Source of the DNA: Futiania mangrovi
Lineage (GTDB): Bacteria; Pseudomonadota; Alphaproteobacteria; Futianiales; Futianiaceae
Direction: 5' to 3'
Length of the DNA stretch: 64,000 nt
Assembly (NCBI RefSeq): GCF_024158125.1
Contig: NZ_JAMZFT010000001.1
Location: 992,001 to 1,056,000, forward strand
Shown: one piece after another, positions 43,457 through 51,341 of the stretch
How positions within the stretch are numbered: the stretch's first letter is position 1
Layout of the letters: each line of letters opens with the position of its first letter
Made by a program: the position numbers and the translations under genes
Notes under the pieces: generated by a model
What the model was told of the DNA's origin: nothing
Seen by the model: the letters and a program-made list of their open reading frames with translations, nothing else
Databases searched by the model: none

Positions 43457-44788
43457 GTGGAAAACGACGTTCTCGCGATCCTGATGTTCCCGGCGATGAT
43501 CGGGCTGCTGCTGCTTGGCTTCCAGGTGGCATTCTCCCTGCTCGTCGTCGGCACGCTGTTCGGCTGGGTGCTCTACGATCACCGCGTCGCGATCCAGCTG
43601 TTCAACGTGATCCAGACCACCGCCTCGCAATTCCTGCTGACGGCCGTGCCGCCCTTCATTCTCATGGGCTGCATCCTTGAGCGTTCCGGCATCGCCGAGC
43701 GGCTGTTCAATGTCGTCCAGCTGTGGGTCGGGCGGCTGCCCGGGGGGCTGGCGCTCACCACCATGCTGATGGCGGCGATGATCGCGGCCACCACGGGCAT
43801 CGTCGGTGCGGTCGAGGTGATGATCGGGCTGATGGCGATCCCGGCGATGCAGAGGCTCGGCTACCGCAACGACCTGATCGCAGGGACCGTGTGCGCCGGT
43901 GGCTCGCTCGGCACGATGATCCCGCCGTCGCTGGTGCTGATCGTCTATGCCTCGGTGGCGAACCTCTCGGTGGGCAAGCTCTTTGCCGCGGCGATCCTGC
44001 CCGGTGCGATTATGGTCGCGGCCTTCCTCGCCTACATCACCGTGCGCAGCATCGTCACGCCGCCCGCGACGCCGGAGCGTGAGGCCGCAGATCCGGGGCA
44101 CGGCATGACGCTCGGCCGCAAGCTGTGGCTGACGCTGGTCGGACTGCTGCCCGCCGCGGGCCTGATCTTTGCGGTGCTCGGCACGATCCTGAAGGGTATC
44201 GCGACGCCGACGGAGGCCGCCTCGGTCGGCGCGCTGGGTGCGCTTGTGCTGGCCGGGTTCTATCGCAGGCTCGACCTGCCCATGCTGCGCGAGGCGTTCC
44301 TGACCACGCTGAAGCTCACCTCCATGATCCTCTTCATCGTTGTGGGCGGCTCGATGTTCTCCTCGATCTTCCGGGGCCTCGGGGGGAACGACGTGGTGCG
44401 CGCGGTCGTGGAGGCGGCGGACCTCGGCACGTTCGGCATCGTCGCATTGCTGCTCGCCATCGTGTTCGTCGCGGGGTTCATCCTTGAGTGGGTGTCGGTG
44501 CTGCTGATCTGCCTGCCGATCTTCGTGCCGATCCTCGATGCCTACGCAGTGGACCCGATCTGGTTCGCGATGCTGACCTTCATCATGCTGCAGACGTCCT
44601 ACCTGACGCCGCCGATGGCACCGTCCATCTTCTATCTGAAGGGGATCGCGCCGCCTGGCATGACCACCCGGGAGATGTACGCGGGCGTCGTGCCCTTCAT
44701 TGCCTGCATGCTGTTCGTGCTGGCCCTTGTCATGCTGTTCCCCGGACTGGCCACCTGGCTCCCCGGGGTATTGGTGACCGGGTTCTGA
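43457..44788 (+). CDS. TRAP transporter large permease (DctM type)
   Basis: The 443-residue protein has about 12 hydrophobic segments and the DctM pattern (AVPPFILMGCILERSGIAERLFN, GGSLGTMIPPSLVLIVYA, FILEWVSVLLICLPIFVPIL, TPPMAPSIFYLKGIAP). It carries the solute with sodium across the membrane. The start is GTG at 43457. It is followed 44 bp later by the ring-opening hydrolase-like gene on the same strand, so the imported acid may be its substrate or that of the TPP complex. Confidence 0.92.
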   Translation: MENDVLAILMFPAMIGLLLLGFQVAFSLLVVGTLFGWVLYDHRVAIQLFNVIQTTASQFLLTAVPPFILMGCILERSGIAERLFNVVQLWVGRLPGGLALTTMLMAAMIAATTGIVGAVEVMIGLMAIPAMQRLGYRNDLIAGTVCAGGSLGTMIPPSLVLIVYASVANLSVGKLFAAAILPGAIMVAAFLAYITVRSIVTPPATPEREAADPGHGMTLGRKLWLTLVGLLPAAGLIFAVLGTILKGIATPTEAASVGALGALVLAGFYRRLDLPMLREAFLTTLKLTSMILFIVVGGSMFSSIFRGLGGNDVVRAVVEAADLGTFGIVALLLAIVFVAGFILEWVSVLLICLPIFVPILDAYAVDPIWFAMLTFIMLQTSYLTPPMAPSIFYLKGIAPPGMTTREMYAGVVPFIACMLFVLALVMLFPGLATWLPGVLVTGF

Positions 44789-44832
44789 GCACGGGCAAAA
44801 CCCACCGGACTTCCAGACCGGAGAAAGCGCCG

Positions 44833-45315
44833 ATGAGCACCATCACCAATCTCGAACGCCGCCGCATCCAGGGCGAGATCGTCAAGCCGATCTACGAGGA
44901 ACTGCTGGCGGAAGTGGGCCCGGAGAAGGCGCGCGAGATCCTGTCCCGCGCCGTCACCAAATCCGCCATTGCCGAGGCGCGTCAGGCCGCCGCCGCAGCA
45001 GAAGGCGGCGCGTCCATGGAGAGCTTCACCGAAAACTTCAACCGCACCTACCGCAACCGCGGGGCCGAGGCCGGCATCGAGGTCGAGGTGCTGGGCGAGG
45101 GACCTGGCCACCTGGACTTCAACGTGACCCGCTGCCGCTTCGTGGAGATGTACCGCGATCTTGGGCTGGGCGACATCGCCGACGTGCTCTCGTGCAACCG
45201 CGACGGCGTGTTCGCGGAAGCCTATGCACCGGACATCCGGCTCGACCGCGCGCAGACGATCGCCCAGGGCGCGCCCTGCTGTACCTTCCGGTACCGTCTG
45301 AAGTCAGGGGGCTGA
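44833..45315 (+). CDS. L-2-amino-thiazoline-4-carboxylate hydrolase-family protein
   Basis: The 160-residue protein matches the small family named for L-2-amino-thiazoline-4-carboxylic acid hydrolase. It has DFNVTRCRFVEMYRDLGLGDIADVLSCNRDGVF and IRLDRAQTIAQGAPCCTFRYR with conserved Cys and Asp residues. The founding enzyme opens a thiazoline ring on the way to cysteine. Family members also lie in clusters where no thiazoline is expected, so the reaction here is open. It is the last gene in this direction and converges with the RraA-like gene with 22 bp between the stops. Confidence 0.78.
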   Translation: MSTITNLERRRIQGEIVKPIYEELLAEVGPEKAREILSRAVTKSAIAEARQAAAAAEGGASMESFTENFNRTYRNRGAEAGIEVEVLGEGPGHLDFNVTRCRFVEMYRDLGLGDIADVLSCNRDGVFAEAYAPDIRLDRAQTIAQGAPCCTFRYRLKSGG

Positions 45316-45337
45316 GGACACGGGGTGCGCCGGCCGG

Positions 45338-45985
45338 TCAGTCCTTGCCCGTGGCCTTCCAGACGTCCGCCATCGGCAGGCCGGCAGCGATGGCGTCGGA
45401 CCAGGCGTCGTCCCGCGCAGATATGCGCCGTGCTTCCCTCAGCACGTCCTCCATGCGGTCCTGCGGCACGACGACAACGCCCGTGTCGTCCCCGAAGATC
45501 AGGTCGCCGGGTCTCACCGCGACGGGTCCGATGCACACGGGTTGCTGCGTGCTCTCGATACCGACCCGGCCCTTGCCGGTCCGCATGAAGACGCCGCGGC
45601 TGAACATCGGGTAATCGAGCCCGCGCGTGCCGTCGATGTCGCGGCAGACGCCGTCGATCACCGTACCTGCAAAGCCGTTCCGGGCAGCGAATTGAGACAG
45701 AGTATCTCCCCAGACCGACATTTGCGTCCTGCCGCCATTGTCGATGACGACCACGGCGCCGGCCGGCACATCGTCCATGAAGTCGGCGAACCGGCCGAGC
45801 GCGGCCCCGGCCAACGTGTAGCGCACAGTAAAGGCGGGCCCGCACATCCTCGCTCCCGGTGTCTGTGCCCCTATGCCGTCCACCGTGCCGTGGATGCCGA
45901 GAGCATCCAGCGCGTCCGAGACGATCGGTGAACTGAGCGCCCGAAACGCCCCCATCAACTCCTGAACGCTGCCGTCATCTGTCAT
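45338..45985 (-). CDS. RraA-like protein (HMG/CHA aldolase or oxaloacetate decarboxylase family)
   Basis: The 215-residue protein has the RraA fold with SPIVSDALDALG, GDTLSQFAARNGFAGTVIDGVCRDIDG, and PVAVRPGDLIFGDDTGVVVVP. The divalent-metal Asp of DGVCRD is typical of enzymatic members that cleave 4-hydroxy-4-methyl-2-oxoglutarate-type acids or decarboxylate oxaloacetate. RNase E inhibitors of the same fold lack part of this site. The ATG at 45985 has GGAAGGGAC upstream. It converges with the TRAP cluster, which could supply its oxo-acid substrate. Confidence 0.85.
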   Translation of the reverse strand: MTDDGSVQELMGAFRALSSPIVSDALDALGIHGTVDGIGAQTPGARMCGPAFTVRYTLAGAALGRFADFMDDVPAGAVVVIDNGGRTQMSVWGDTLSQFAARNGFAGTVIDGVCRDIDGTRGLDYPMFSRGVFMRTGKGRVGIESTQQPVCIGPVAVRPGDLIFGDDTGVVVVPQDRMEDVLREARRISARDDAWSDAIAAGLPMADVWKATGKD

Positions 45986-46424
45986 CCTGTGTCCCTTCCC
46001 CATGTTCCGGGCGCCGGACCGGCCTGCCACCCGCGCGAGGGATGGAGCCGGTACGGCACTCCCGGCAGGATGACAGGAAGCCGAAGCCACATTGAGCCGC
46101 AAATCGCGGAACCCCGCCATGCGCGCGCCCGGATCTCGCCGATGTGCAACATGCACCGTGCGCCAGGGACTCGTCCGGGCGCGGTGCATCGGGGGCGGCC
46201 GCGCCTTCGAGGCAGTAATCGACCTGCCGGGGGTCCGCGTGCGTCGATGTGCGCAGCCGGGATTCGGTGCGAATATTGACTTGCGTCATAAAACAAATTC
46301 GCTAATCAAATTATGAGTTTTCGAATATGATTTGTTTGGTGTTTTTGTTTTCCGGGTATCCGGTGCCGCTGTCTCGCGGCGCACCGGACGACCGGGCCGG
46401 GTCGGGAGCCACTGGGGGATTTTC
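45986..46424. other. Non-coding region between divergent genes with inverted repeats
   Basis: This 439-bp gap holds no convincing gene; short open frames on both strands have no ribosome sites or recognisable content. ATGCACCG (46151-46158) pairs with CGGTGCAT (46182-46189), with further pairing inside. In the AT-rich part, AAACAAAT (46291-46298) and ATTTGTTT (46330-46337) form an inverted repeat around a 31-base centre. TTGACT at 46276 is a weak -35 candidate. The AT-rich part probably drives the beta-barrel gene at 46425. Confidence 0.4.
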
Positions 46425-48938
46425 ATGACGCAGCGCAAGGGACGCATCTCGGTGATCGCGGTGGGGTGCCTCACGGCGGCGGCGGGGCTGGGCGTCCATT
46501 TCGGACCGGACGCGCGCGCGCAGGACGCGGTCCAGCCGGGCGACCCCACGGTCGGGCCGACTGTGAGCGGGTTCGAGGTCAACGGCGCCATCGACCTCTC
46601 CATCGGCTTCGACGACAACGTCTTCGCGACGCGCAACGACCGCGTGTCGGACGGGCTGGCGGTGCTGGGCTGGAGTGCGTCTGCCGAACGCGACGCGACC
46701 GGGCGCGACCTGCGCATCTACGCCAGCGGCGCGCACGCCCGCCATTTCTCCGAGAGCGACGAGAACTACGACGACGTCGCGCTCGGCACCGAGGCCGGGT
46801 TCCAGGCGGCGCCAACATGGCGGCTCTTCGGCGGGCTCTCGTTCGCGCGCGCGCACGAGAGCCGCGAGTCCCCGGACGATGCCGCGGGACAGGAGCCGAC
46901 CACCTACACGGATATCGAGGCGTTCGCGGGCTCCTCGACCCAGATCGGACGAGGCAGCGTCCGCGTCGGCGCGACCTACAGCCGGCTCGACTATGACGAC
47001 GTCTCGACGGCTGGCGGCGCGCCGATCGACAATGACGACCGCGACCGTCACGAGGTCACGTTCGGAGGGCGCGGGGGCTATGACCTCGGCGGCGGATACG
47101 AGATGTTCGGCCAGGCGCTTGCCGACCTGCGCATCTATGACGATGGCGCCGACGACAATGGCTTCGACCGGGATTCCCAGGGCTATGGCGTTGCCGTCGG
47201 CCTGCGCTACGACAACCGGCGCGACCTGGAACTGCAGGCGCTCGTGGGTTACCTGCACCAGACCTATGACGACGCACTGCTGGAAAACATCGGCGCGCTC
47301 GACATCGGCCTGTCCGGCACGTGGCGGCCGACCGGGCGCACCAGGGTAACGGGCGGCATCGCCCGCAGCATCGAGGAAACGACGATCAACGGTGCGTCCG
47401 GCTATGTGCTCACCAGCTACACGCTGGGGCTGGAGCAGGCAGTGCACCCGCAGATATCGCTCGACACGTCGGTGGGCTTCTACACCAACCGCTTCGTCGG
47501 CATCGCGCGGGACGACCATGTGCTGGGTCTCAGCGCTGGCGCCCGCTATTTCCCGATGAAGCACATCTTCGTCGGCACGTCCTACGAGTACCTGCAGCGG
47601 GACTCGAGCGATCCGAACGAGGATTACGACGAGAACCGCGTGTTCCTGCGCGTCGGGGCTCAGCTTGCACCGGGCTACGATCCGGCCTTCGACTATGGCG
47701 ACGTGCCGGCGTTCGTGCCCGGCACCTATGCCGGCGTGCAGGTGGGTTACGGCAACCTCGGCACCGAGCTTGAGGGCCAGCGCGGTGGCGCGGGCGGTGG
47801 CGTCCCCGGCAGCCTGACAGCCGACTTCGGCGACCACGGACCCGAAGCCGGCATCTTCGCAGGCTGGGGCGTCGATGTCGGGAACTGGTACTTGGGGCTG
47901 GAAGCGGACGCTGCCCATTCGACCGCGGACTGGGATCATGCAAACCTGCCGGGCGAGCGCATCTTCGGCGTCGAGCGGGGTACCTCGGTCGGGTTCGGTC
48001 CGCGCTTCGGCTACCGGCTGGACGGCGGCAATCTCGTCTATGGCAGGTTCGGCCTGGCCTTGACGGAGTTCGGCACCGACTATGCCGCCCCCGACGGGGC
48101 CGGCGGCTATCGGACCGCGAGCGAGGATCACTGGCTTCCCGGCCTGCGCTTCGGCCTTGGAACAGAAGCGCCGGTCGGCGGGGGCGGCGGCTTCGTTCGG
48201 CTCGACTACAGCTACACGGCCTATCGCGACTACGACGTGCATTGGCTGACGCCGACGAGTCAGCTCCGGCGCGACAATTTCGCAAACGACGAGAGCCTGA
48301 TGCGGCTGGGCTTCGGCTGGCGGCTGGGCGCGGCGCGCGATATCCCGGCACGGCCCGCCAGTTCCTTCGACGGCGCCTATGGCGGCGTGCTCGCAGGCCA
48401 CGGCGCGCTGAACAGCGTCGAGCGGGGTGCGCGCAGCGGCGGCGCCACGACCCTGACCGCGGACCGGGGTGACACGGGCGTTGCGGGCGGTTTCTTCGGT
48501 GGCTATGGCAAGACGTTCGGCAATGTCTATGTCGGCGTCGACGCGAGCGTCGAACTGGCCGACGTGACGCGCGACAATGAACGCGATCCGAACGGGCGCG
48601 TCATCTCGACCGACCGGAGGGGAAGTGCGGGGGCAGGCGTGCGCGTCGGTTATACGCCGGACGGCAACGCGCTCTTCTACCTGCGCCTCGGCGGCACCGC
48701 GAGCGTCGTCGACACGGGCTATGAGGCTGGCGGCACGGTCTATGATCAGACGGACACGCTGACAGGCGTGAGCGTCGGCGGCGGCATCGAGATTCCCGCC
48801 TCGGACAATGCGTTCGTCCGCATGGATTACACCTACACCGACTATGGCAGCTATCGGCTTCCGCAATCGGGCGGCAACGTCGACAGCTTCGATACGGACG
48901 AGAGTATTTTCCGTGTCGGGATCGGTTTCAGGTTCTGA
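46425..48938 (+). CDS. Large outer-membrane protein with three beta-barrel modules
   Basis: The 837-residue protein has a signal peptide (cleavage near residue 33, ARAQD). Residues about 40-430 form a beta-rich module of the BBP2-like type found in outer-membrane proteins (FEVNGAIDLSIGFDDNVFATRND). From about 433 and again from about 647 follow two modules typical of small eight-strand OmpA/Omp25-like barrels, beginning GTYAGVQVGYG and GAYGGVLAGHG. The last ends in FRVGIGFRF, with the terminal Phe used by the BAM machinery. The middle module also ends LMRLGFGWRL. Such a tandem of three barrels in one chain is unusual. GGGGGA precedes the ATG. A terminator follows. Confidence 0.8.
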   Translation: MTQRKGRISVIAVGCLTAAAGLGVHFGPDARAQDAVQPGDPTVGPTVSGFEVNGAIDLSIGFDDNVFATRNDRVSDGLAVLGWSASAERDATGRDLRIYASGAHARHFSESDENYDDVALGTEAGFQAAPTWRLFGGLSFARAHESRESPDDAAGQEPTTYTDIEAFAGSSTQIGRGSVRVGATYSRLDYDDVSTAGGAPIDNDDRDRHEVTFGGRGGYDLGGGYEMFGQALADLRIYDDGADDNGFDRDSQGYGVAVGLRYDNRRDLELQALVGYLHQTYDDALLENIGALDIGLSGTWRPTGRTRVTGGIARSIEETTINGASGYVLTSYTLGLEQAVHPQISLDTSVGFYTNRFVGIARDDHVLGLSAGARYFPMKHIFVGTSYEYLQRDSSDPNEDYDENRVFLRVGAQLAPGYDPAFDYGDVPAFVPGTYAGVQVGYGNLGTELEGQRGGAGGGVPGSLTADFGDHGPEAGIFAGWGVDVGNWYLGLEADAAHSTADWDHANLPGERIFGVERGTSVGFGPRFGYRLDGGNLVYGRFGLALTEFGTDYAAPDGAGGYRTASEDHWLPGLRFGLGTEAPVGGGGGFVRLDYSYTAYRDYDVHWLTPTSQLRRDNFANDESLMRLGFGWRLGAARDIPARPASSFDGAYGGVLAGHGALNSVERGARSGGATTLTADRGDTGVAGGFFGGYGKTFGNVYVGVDASVELADVTRDNERDPNGRVISTDRRGSAGAGVRVGYTPDGNALFYLRLGGTASVVDTGYEAGGTVYDQTDTLTGVSVGGGIEIPASDNAFVRMDYTYTDYGSYRLPQSGGNVDSFDTDESIFRVGIGFRF

Positions 48939-48966
48939 AAAAAGCGCATGTTTACAACGAGTTTGG

Positions 48967-48996
48967 AAAAGGGCGCCCAACCAAGCGCCCTTTTTT
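48967..48996 (+). terminator. Rho-independent terminator after the triple-barrel gene
   Basis: AAAAGGGCGC (48967-48976) pairs with GCGCCCTTTT (48985-48994) around an eight-base loop, and the T-run continues to 48996. Confidence 0.9.
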
Positions 48997-49148
48997 CCTT
49001 TCGTTTGCGGTAGATCAAGGTTCTTGCATGTGATTAATGGCCTTCTTATTTCTGTAAAATGAGATGACGGCCTGTCGGGAAGTGCTTCCCGGGGCCGCAA
49101 GACGGACCGCCGGGCAATCTGGCGGCCAAATCGATGGGAGCGGATATT

Positions 49149-50360
49149 ATGCAGTCCAGCGTTTCGAAGTTTGCCCGCCTTCTGGGCAGCGTCGCGGTTG
49201 GCGCGATTGCCGCAGGCGCACTCACGGTCGTGCTTGCAACGGGCACGGCGGGCACCGCGTCTGCCGACAACCACGGCGGCAAGGGCGGGCAGGGCGGCCA
49301 GTCCGGCCAGATGGGCGCCAGCAAGGGCGGCAAGGGCGATGCCCGCGGTCACGGCCTTCGCGGCAAGAGCCTGATGGACGTGCTTGCCGAAGAGGACGAG
49401 GACAGCGACCGCCCCTCCTGGGCGGGTGTCCCCGGCCGTGACGGCAAGCCTGGACGCGGCAATCCGTCGTCCGGCGGCAAGAAGGGCGACCTGTTCGGCG
49501 ACATGTACGTGCTGCTGCGTGACGATAACGGCGTTCCCATTCTCGTCGTCTGGTCGGACACGAACAATGACGGCATCCCCGACAGCTATGTCGAAAGCGC
49601 GGACGGCTTCGTCCAGCCGATCGACGCCGAGGGCAACCCCATTCCGCTCGATGCGGAAGGCGCGATCTACACAGGCTTCGAGGAGGACGCCCAGGAGGTC
49701 GAACTTGGCCGCCTGAACGTCGGCCGCTCGCCCGTGTTCGTGCTGGCGACCCGCTACGAGGAAGCGGTCAACACGCTCAACGACCCGAACGTGGCGTCGC
49801 TGTCGCTCGATCCCGTCGGCCGCATCCTGATCACCTACACCGACGGCACGACGAAGACGATCGACGCGCCGCTGGAGAACCTGGCGCTCTACCTCGAGAT
49901 CATGAGCACAGGTACGCTCACCGGTGTCACGAGCACCAGCCTGTTCACCGGCGACCTCGCGAACCTCGTCGACGGAAAGCTGACGTCGGCCGACCTGCTG
50001 GATGCGGCAAGCTTCTTCGCCGCGTCCTCGGACAAGTTCGGCACGGTGGTCGAGGATACGATCATCTACATGAACCAGATCCTCGGTCTCGCGACCTACG
50101 TGGGCGACGATTACATCGACTACAAGTCGTTCACCTATGATCGCGAAACGACTTGGGGCGACGTCGAGGTCACCCTCATGCTGCCCGGCACGACCGACGG
50201 CACCTGGGTCGAGACCGACGTGAACATCTGGGAAGACTTCTTCGACGAGGCCGAAGCTTCGGGCAGCAACGTCGACGGATTTGCGACGGCCACCAACGAC
50301 CTCGTCCAGGTGATCGAGTACATCCACGAGTATGCGGTCCCGGTCACCCCGACCGAGTAA
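49149..50360 (+). CDS. Secreted protein with a Gly-rich start and a calcium-loop motif, function unknown
   Basis: The 403-residue protein has a signal peptide (residues 1-39, ending TASAD) and a Gly/Lys/Gln-rich segment (42-70). A conserved-looking domain follows (KKGDLFGDMYVLLRDDNGVP), with DTNNDGIPDS near residue 137. This loop resembles calcium-binding EF-hand or thrombospondin-3 repeats. ELGRLNVGRSPVFVLATRYEEAV and TIDAPLENLALYLEIM follow, then an acidic C-terminus. I recall similar uncharacterised proteins in other proteobacteria but cannot name a family. The ATG at 49149 is chosen because GGGAG lies eight bases upstream. It is separated from the barrel gene by a terminator. Confidence 0.7.
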   Translation: MQSSVSKFARLLGSVAVGAIAAGALTVVLATGTAGTASADNHGGKGGQGGQSGQMGASKGGKGDARGHGLRGKSLMDVLAEEDEDSDRPSWAGVPGRDGKPGRGNPSSGGKKGDLFGDMYVLLRDDNGVPILVVWSDTNNDGIPDSYVESADGFVQPIDAEGNPIPLDAEGAIYTGFEEDAQEVELGRLNVGRSPVFVLATRYEEAVNTLNDPNVASLSLDPVGRILITYTDGTTKTIDAPLENLALYLEIMSTGTLTGVTSTSLFTGDLANLVDGKLTSADLLDAASFFAASSDKFGTVVEDTIIYMNQILGLATYVGDDYIDYKSFTYDRETTWGDVEVTLMLPGTTDGTWVETDVNIWEDFFDEAEASGSNVDGFATATNDLVQVIEYIHEYAVPVTPTE

Positions 50361-50375
50361 GTCCGCACCCTGCGT

Positions 50376-50413
50376 CCGGCCGGGTCCGTTCCCCCCCTGC
50401 GCGACCCGGCCGG
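50376..50413 (+). other. Hairpin between the two secreted-protein genes
   Basis: CCGGCCGGGTC (50376-50386) and GACCCGGCCGG (50403-50413) form a perfect 11-bp stem with a 16-base C-rich loop. Only short T-runs follow, so it is more likely a processing or stability element than a full terminator. Confidence 0.55.
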
Positions 50414-50448
50414 CGCTCCTTTCCGAAGTTTCTTCCGGAGGTTCCGCG

Positions 50449-50814
50449 ATGCGAACCTGCATGACTTCCGTTCTGGCGCTGCTGCTTGCCGGTGCGCTCG
50501 GAACCGCGCTGCCGTCGGCGGCGTTTGCCCAGCATCAGTCGGGCGGCGGCGGCGGCCACACGACACATACCGACGACCATGACGACGCCAGCCACTCAGG
50601 CGGCCACACGTCCGGCACCGCGGGCCACAAGGGCAAGAGCGGCCGCGGAACGCCTGGCGGCGGCCATTCGGTGGAGGATCGCGTGTTCAGCAAGGGCCAC
50701 AGCGATTCTGGCCGCGGCAAGGGCCCGAAATACATGGGCGGCGGCGCCGGCGGCCACGAGGATGGCGAGGACCATGACCACGAAGACGGAGACGACAGCC
50801 ATTCGCACGACTGA
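50449..50814 (+). CDS. Small secreted His/Asp/Gly-rich protein
   Basis: The 121-residue protein has a signal peptide (residues 1-28, AAFAQ). The mature part is low in complexity: His, Asp and Gly clusters (TTHTDDHDDASHSGGH; DHDHEDGDDSHSHD at the end) flank a better-defined core VEDRVF and GRGKGPKYMGG. The His/Asp clusters could bind zinc, copper or nickel in the periplasm or outside. The Gly/Lys-rich segment resembles that of the preceding secreted protein, and the two probably work together. CCGGAGG precedes the ATG. Confidence 0.65.
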   Translation: MRTCMTSVLALLLAGALGTALPSAAFAQHQSGGGGGHTTHTDDHDDASHSGGHTSGTAGHKGKSGRGTPGGGHSVEDRVFSKGHSDSGRGKGPKYMGGGAGGHEDGEDHDHEDGDDSHSHD

Positions 50815-50890
50815 GTGAGGATGGTGGCGGGTGAGGGGCTCACCGGGCGGTGCCGGGTTTCCGCAGCTGCCCTAGATTGGGAGAGCGACC

Positions 50891-51226
50891 ATGAGACAAC
50901 TCGATCGGCGTAGTCTTGTCGCGGGCGCTGCCGCGCTGGCGATCGGCCTGGGCGCACTGGCCCTGACGCCAATGCCGGCAGCGGCACAGCAGGGCGATCA
51001 GATTTACGGCAGCCAGCTGATGACCGAGCAGGAACGCATGGAATACCGTGAGCGCATGCGCAACGCGCGAACCCAGGAGGAGCGCGAACGTATCCGTTCC
51101 GAACATCACATGATGGTGCAGGAACGCGCCAAGCAGCGCGGCGTCGAACTTCCGCCGGAGCCACCTGCGGGCCGAGGCGGCGGCATGCAGATGCACAAGG
51201 GCGGCGGAATGGGACGGGGCGGCTAG
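50891..51226 (+). CDS. Small exported helical protein (MTEQERMEYRERMR type)
   Basis: The 111-residue protein has a signal peptide (residues 1-33, starting with DRRSLVAGAAAL and ending AAAQ). A charged helical core follows (YGSQLMTEQERMEYRERMRNARTQEERERIRSEHHMMVQERAKQRGVELP), then a Gly/Met-rich tail (GGGMQMHKGGGMGRGG). Similar small proteins with this helical core are common in proteobacteria, without a known role. The helical core resembles Spy/CpxP-like periplasmic chaperones only in general character. The Met/His/Gly tail could bind copper. It closes the secreted-protein run. Confidence 0.7.
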   Translation: MRQLDRRSLVAGAAALAIGLGALALTPMPAAAQQGDQIYGSQLMTEQERMEYRERMRNARTQEERERIRSEHHMMVQERAKQRGVELPPEPPAGRGGGMQMHKGGGMGRGG

Positions 51227-51341
51227 CAAGCGGCCCGCGGTTCCGGCTGCATTACGGGTAAAGGGTCTGGCGGCGGTGGGGAGCTTTCTTCGCCGCCGTC
51301 CTGCGTCCGATGTCGCGGTTGTGCCCTGCAAGGGCGGGGGG

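Noticed and set aside
45975-46316. Short open frames on both strands in the gap before the barrel gene
   Set aside because: No ribosome sites, no recognisable motifs, and they overlap inverted repeats and the probable promoter.
46311-50462. A 1383-residue open frame antisense to the barrel and secreted-protein genes
   Set aside because: Stop-free antisense frames are common in GC-rich coding DNA. The product has Arg/Ala/Val-rich composition and no domain, and the plus-strand genes have signal peptides, ribosome sites and terminators.
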